A stretch of 64,000 bases of DNA from Achromobacter seleniivolatilans (GTDB lineage Bacteria > Pseudomonadota > Gammaproteobacteria > Burkholderiales > Burkholderiaceae_B), in the NCBI RefSeq assembly GCF_030864005.1, contig NZ_CP132976.1, forward strand, positions 4,402,001 through 4,466,000, given 5' to 3'. The position numbers and the translations under genes are program-made. Each line of letters starts with the position of its first letter. Position 1 is the stretch's first letter. A model generated the notes under the pieces. That model saw only the letters and a program-made list of their open reading frames with translations, had not been told where the DNA came from and did not search any database. Positions 59,830 through 64,000 of the stretch are shown one piece after another.

Positions 59830-60444
59830 TCAGGTCGAGCGCGGCAGCAATTCGATAATGCAGGCGTCCAGCATGCCCGCGCCCTCCAGGCGATATTCCA
59901 CCAGCGCATCCAGGCCTTCGATATGCAGGCAGTCGTATTGCGTAGGCACGGCGTGGGCTACGCCGTTGACGTACAGCGTCACTGCGCTGCCCGCGTTCAT
60001 CAGCAGCACAGTACGGGCGCTGCTGTGAAACAAGCAGGGACCTGCGCCCGAAACCCATTGCAGGCGGGCGTGGTATAGCGCTGGCGTGTAGATCAAATTG
60101 AAGTCGCGGATCGGCCCGTCCAGCAGACGGCATGCCACTTTGGCATCACCTGAAAAAGCATAAGCCTGCCTGGGAGCCAGTGGCGCCTGAAGGCATCCGT
60201 CGACCGTCAGTTCGATGCCCGGGCCTTCCAGCACGGTGAGGATGCGTTGGTAGCCGCTAAAGGCCGAGAACCCGCCGTCCTGCCCGACATCTGCTATAGA
60301 CAGCCGCCAGTCGAAGCGTGCCGTGCTTCCGCCGGGATTGCAGGCGACCTCTTGCGTGGTTCCCCCACCATTGCGCCATGGCATGCGCGGGTAGTCCTCG
60401 GCGCGATAGAGCTGAATGCGGGGATGTGCGTCGGACGATGTCAT
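59830..60444 (-). CDS. hutD: HutD family protein
   Basis: A 204-residue cupin-fold protein (PF05962) always found with hut genes. It has been proposed to modulate histidine-utilisation expression or to bind formylglutamate, but its activity is unproven. Landmarks: YPRMPWRNGGGTTQEVAC near the N-terminus and a cupin-like core with LTVLEGPGIELTVDG and YDCLHIEGLDALVEY. It overlaps the hutC stop by 4 nt (ATGA), so the pair form an operon. Confidence 0.88.
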   Translation of the reverse strand: MTSSDAHPRIQLYRAEDYPRMPWRNGGGTTQEVACNPGGSTARFDWRLSIADVGQDGGFSAFSGYQRILTVLEGPGIELTVDGCLQAPLAPRQAYAFSGDAKVACRLLDGPIRDFNLIYTPALYHARLQWVSGAGPCLFHSSARTVLLMNAGSAVTLYVNGVAHAVPTQYDCLHIEGLDALVEYRLEGAGMLDACIIELLPRST

Positions 60445-61184
60445 GTGGAAAACTTGCCTTCCAGGCGATGGCGTGAACCCGGATGAATCAAACGAGCCAG
60501 CGTAACGGCGCGTTCTCCGGACCAGGTGCGCCGGCGGATCAACAAGCAGGGTTCATCGCGATTGATCTGCAACAGCTGGCATTCGCGCGGTTTGGCCAGA
60601 ATGGCCTCGACCACGTGTTCGCCTTCGCTCAAAGGCGCGACACGAGTCAGATATTCGTACGGTGTTCCCTGTGTGAAGTCTTGCTTGAGGTAGTCCGGGG
60701 CCAGCTTCACGTTGACGTAGCGGTCTTCCAGTTGAATTGGCACGTCATCTTCAAAGTGGACGATGACGGAGTGGAAAACCGGTTGTCCCGTCCGGATGTC
60801 CAGCGCCAGCGCCTGTTCCGCGCCTGCAGGCTCCTCTGCCAGACGCACCACGCGGCTGTGATGGCGGTGGTTGCGCGCTGCAATTTCGTCAGCAATGTTG
60901 TTGACGGAGAAAAGCGCTGACCGGGTCTTGGGCTGCGCCACGAACGTGCCCACGCCCTGCATGCGAACCAACAGCCCCTCAGCGGTCAGCTCGCGCAACG
61001 CGCGATTGATGGTCATGCGGCTAAAGCCCAGTTCGTCGACCAGCTCGCTTTCCGATGGCACGCGGTAATGAGCAGGCCACGCACCGCTACGGATCTGCTG
61101 CGCAATCATCTGCTTGACCTGCGCATACAGCGGGGCAGGCAAGGCGTTGGTCTGCGGGGGAAGCCTGGGAGGGGATGGGGCCAC
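60441..61184 (-). CDS. hutC: Histidine utilisation repressor HutC (GntR/HutC subfamily)
   Basis: A 247-residue repressor: winged helix with LYAQVKQMIAQQIRSGAWP, VPSESELVDELGFSRMTINRALRELTAEGLLVR (quoted by landmarks), and a UTRA effector domain binding urocanate (from about residue 100, with VIVHFEDDVPIQLEDRYVN). The start is read as GTG at 61184, because AGGA lies about 8 nt before it. A TTG at 61214 is also in frame. Repeated GTATAGACA sites lie upstream. Confidence 0.93.
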   Translation of the reverse strand: MAPSPPRLPPQTNALPAPLYAQVKQMIAQQIRSGAWPAHYRVPSESELVDELGFSRMTINRALRELTAEGLLVRMQGVGTFVAQPKTRSALFSVNNIADEIAARNHRHHSRVVRLAEEPAGAEQALALDIRTGQPVFHSVIVHFEDDVPIQLEDRYVNVKLAPDYLKQDFTQGTPYEYLTRVAPLSEGEHVVEAILAKPRECQLLQINRDEPCLLIRRRTWSGERAVTLARLIHPGSRHRLEGKFST

Positions 61185-61231
61185 GAGAAGTCCTGTTGTG
61201 TTCGACGGATGCAATACGGCGACAAGAGCCA

Positions 61232-61250
61232 GTATAGACAGGTATAGACA
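61232..61250. promoter_or_regulatory. Direct repeats GTATAGACA upstream of hutC
   Basis: GTATAGACA occurs at 61232-61240 and again at 61242-61250, 10 nt apart, about 50 nt before the hutC start. It resembles half of the HutC palindrome and may be an autoregulatory site. The 273-bp divergent interval to the MFS gene (61458) contains no gene. Confidence 0.4.
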
Positions 61251-61457
61251 TCCTATCCACGCGCGCCTGTTCCAGATCCGCCCGGGTACTGGCTACGCGC
61301 CACCCGGAAAACTGCCAGGTGCGGCCAAGAGTCCGTCCGAAATCCTGCGGAAAAGCATGTCTTTGCCGGGAATATTGATTGGAATGGATCAGCCCGCCTT
61401 GCGCGGGCGCGACGCGCATCCGCTGCCGTTTCAAGAATATAACCAGGAGACTCCACC

Positions 61458-62744
61458 ATGAACACCCCGCAGGATGCCGCGCTAGCGCGCGTCACCGCCA
61501 AGACCATCAAACGCTTGATCCCCTTTTTGCTGCTGATGTATGTGCTGGCCTTCCTGGACCGCGCCAATATCGGCTTTGCCAAAAAGACATTCCAACTGGA
61601 CACCGGTCTTTCCGACACGATGTTCGCGTTCGGCGCGGGAATATTCTTTCTGGGTTATGCCATGTTTGAAGTGCCCAGCAACATGATCATGCATCGCGTT
61701 GGCGCGCGCGCCTGGATGTCCCGGATCATGGTCACATGGGGGCTGATATCCGCCGCCTTGATGTTCGCCACCACGGAAACTGCGTTCTATACGCTGCGTT
61801 TCCTGCTGGGTGTGGCCGAGGCCGGTTTTTTCCCTGGCGTCATCTATTACCTGACGAAGTGGTTCCCCGCAGCCGCCCGCACGCGTGTGCTGGGCATGTT
61901 CTATTTTGGCCCGCCGCTTGCTTTCATCTTTGGCAGCCCGCTCTCGGGTCTGCTGCTGGACATGGACGGTTTGCTGGGGCTGCGCGGCTGGGAATGGCTG
62001 TTCCTGGTGGAAGGCCTGATGGCGACCGCAGTCGGCGTGTGGTCCTGGTGGTATCTGGACAACGAACCGAGCGACGCCAAGTGGCTGACTCCGCAAGAGC
62101 GCGCGCTGCTGACCGCCGCGATTGCGAGTGAAGACGCGCAAAAGACCGCACATGGACCCAGCTCGGGCTGGCGCGCGCTGGCGGACAGGCGCGTACTGTT
62201 TCTATCCCTGATCTATTTCCTGATCCAGGTGAGCGTCTACGGCGTCATTTTTTATCTGCCGACTCAAGTTGCCAATCTGCTGGGAAAAAGCGTCGGCATC
62301 GAGGTCGGACTTGTTACGGCCATTCCCTGGGTGTGCGCGCTGGCCGCCGCCTATGTCATCCCGCGCCATGCCGAACGCCACGGCCGGCACGCAACACTAG
62401 CCATGTTCACCTTGCTGATCAGCGCCATGGGCATCGCGGTGTCGGTCAATACCGGTTCGGCGCTGATCGCAATGCTTGCGCTGTGCCTTGCGGCTGCGGG
62501 CTTCATTTCCGTGCAGCCGCTGTTCTGGACATTCCCCACCAATTACCTGAGCGGCGCGGCCGCCGCCAGCGGCATCGCGCTGATCAACTCGCTGGGCGCG
62601 CTCGGCGGGTTTGTTGCGCCCAACCTGAAGACGGCAGCAGAACAGGTATTTGCGTCGTCCAGCGCCGGGTTGAATCTGCTGGCGGGCATCACTGTCGTGG
62701 GCGCGCTGCTGTTTCTTGCCCTGCGGACAGGTAGACGCGAATAG
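61458..62744 (+). CDS. MFS transporter, anion:cation symporter (ACS) family
   Basis: A 428-residue importer with 12 membrane helices. The first helix region [35 protein letters not shown] (by landmarks) with DRANIGFA is the typical ACS-family signature shared by tartrate, phthalate and 4-hydroxyphenylacetate importers. Others: [26 protein letters not shown] and [20 protein letters not shown]. It is preceded by an AGGAG-like ribosome-binding site and is divergent from hutC. A carboxylate substrate is likely, but it is not identified. Confidence 0.87.
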   Translation: MNTPQDAALARVTAKTIKRLIPFLLLMYVLAFLDRANIGFAKKTFQLDTGLSDTMFAFGAGIFFLGYAMFEVPSNMIMHRVGARAWMSRIMVTWGLISAALMFATTETAFYTLRFLLGVAEAGFFPGVIYYLTKWFPAAARTRVLGMFYFGPPLAFIFGSPLSGLLLDMDGLLGLRGWEWLFLVEGLMATAVGVWSWWYLDNEPSDAKWLTPQERALLTAAIASEDAQKTAHGPSSGWRALADRRVLFLSLIYFLIQVSVYGVIFYLPTQVANLLGKSVGIEVGLVTAIPWVCALAAAYVIPRHAERHGRHATLAMFTLLISAMGIAVSVNTGSALIAMLALCLAAAGFISVQPLFWTFPTNYLSGAAAASGIALINSLGALGGFVAPNLKTAAEQVFASSSAGLNLLAGITVVGALLFLALRTGRRE

Positions 62745-62753
62745 TCAGATTTT

Positions 62754-62773
62754 GTATACTCCCCCCCTGTATC
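62754..62773. promoter_or_regulatory. FrmR-type operator overlapping the frmR promoter
   Basis: TATACT, a run of seven C and TGTATC form a G/C-tract flanked by inverted AT-rich arms, the pattern bound by CsoR/RcnR-family repressors. It lies 17 nt before the frmR start and contains a TATACT -10 box, so binding would block transcription. Confidence 0.65.
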
Positions 62774-62789
62774 GTTTCAAGGCTTTGCC

Positions 62790-63080
62790 GTGCCGCACTC
62801 GCCGGAAGAGAAAAAACGCGTGGTCACACGCCTGCGCCGTATTCAGGGGCAGGCGCTAGCATTGGAACGCGCGGTCAATGAAGGCACGGAGTGCGGTGCG
62901 CTGCTGCAGCAATTGGCCGCTTTGCGCGGCGCCGCCACCGGTTTGATGGCCGAAGTGCTTGAAAGCCATCTCCGGGAAACCTTCCTACAAACCGCCCAAG
63001 GCGGACCTGAAGTCTCCAGGATCGATCCCCAAGCCGAGGTCGACCAGCTGATGCGCATCGTCCGTTCCTATTTGAAATAA
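62790..63080 (+). CDS. frmR: Formaldehyde-responsive repressor FrmR (CsoR/RcnR family)
   Basis: A 96-residue all-helical repressor. The formaldehyde-sensing residues are present: Pro2 and Cys35, with His60 also conserved. MPHSPEEKKRVVTRLRRIQGQ at the N-terminus is typical. The start is GTG at 62790. Formaldehyde is expected to crosslink Pro2 and Cys35 and release DNA. The frmA gene follows after 27 nt, so the pair is an autoregulated detoxification operon. Confidence 0.92.
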   Translation: MPHSPEEKKRVVTRLRRIQGQALALERAVNEGTECGALLQQLAALRGAATGLMAEVLESHLRETFLQTAQGGPEVSRIDPQAEVDQLMRIVRSYLK

Positions 63081-63089
63081 GCCACCTGA

Positions 63090-64000
<911 letters not shown>

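Overview
The window looks like chromosome of a GC-rich betaproteobacterium of the Achromobacter/Bordetella (Alcaligenaceae) type. This is inferred from the strong third-position GC bias, the complete atpIBEFHAGDC operon, the hutC-D-U-H-I gene set and the many organic-acid and organosulfur catabolic genes. I found no rRNA, tRNA, CRISPR array, insertion sequence or prophage.

Layout. 1-6.2 kb: rep (3' part outside the window), priA, hemE and an orphan Fis-type regulator with a degenerate receiver domain, all on the minus strand. 6.3-13.8 kb: the F1Fo ATP synthase operon, closed by a perfect 12-bp hairpin terminator. 14.2-18.6 kb: a DUF1254/DUF1214 exported protein, an enoyl-CoA hydratase and a divergent M61 peptidase. 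18.7-28.9 kb: an organosulfur acquisition block (NtaA/DszA-like flavin monooxygenase, two SfnB/DszC-like flavoenzymes, an unrecognised ferritin-like candidate dimetal protein, and a complete oligopeptide-type ABC importer), followed by a UspA gene.

29.5-37.8 kb: the most unusual part. Four transcription units carry a heme-oxygenase-like diiron oxygenase (HDO), two [2Fe-2S] ferredoxins, a small unknown protein between them, a ferredoxin-flavoprotein reductase, a GlcG/HbpS protein, an aldehyde dehydrogenase, an IT-superfamily permease, a TauE/SafE exporter and an FCD-type GntR regulator. A GTATAC palindrome precedes all four units, and an identical 15-mer precedes two of them. I read this as one regulon encoding uptake, oxygenation, aldehyde oxidation and export for an unidentified small molecule.

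38-43 kb: a small hypothetical gene, a DUF2809 protein, an array of six DnaA-box-like motifs at about 11-bp spacing, an MFS_3 transporter with a C-terminal extension, and a PF10136 membrane protein. 43-47.5 kb: a chaperone-usher operon of the spore-coat-U type. 48-51.2 kb: a DHA2 drug exporter and a chemoreceptor with a candidate sigma-28 promoter. 51.2-61.2 kb: histidine utilisation (hutC, hutD, hutU, a urocanate-type NCS1 permease, hutH, a histidine-type permease, hutI) ending in a nitrilase-superfamily hydrolase where hutF/hutG might be expected. 61.4-64 kb: an MFS anion symporter, then frmR and frmA (cut by the window end) for formaldehyde detoxification.
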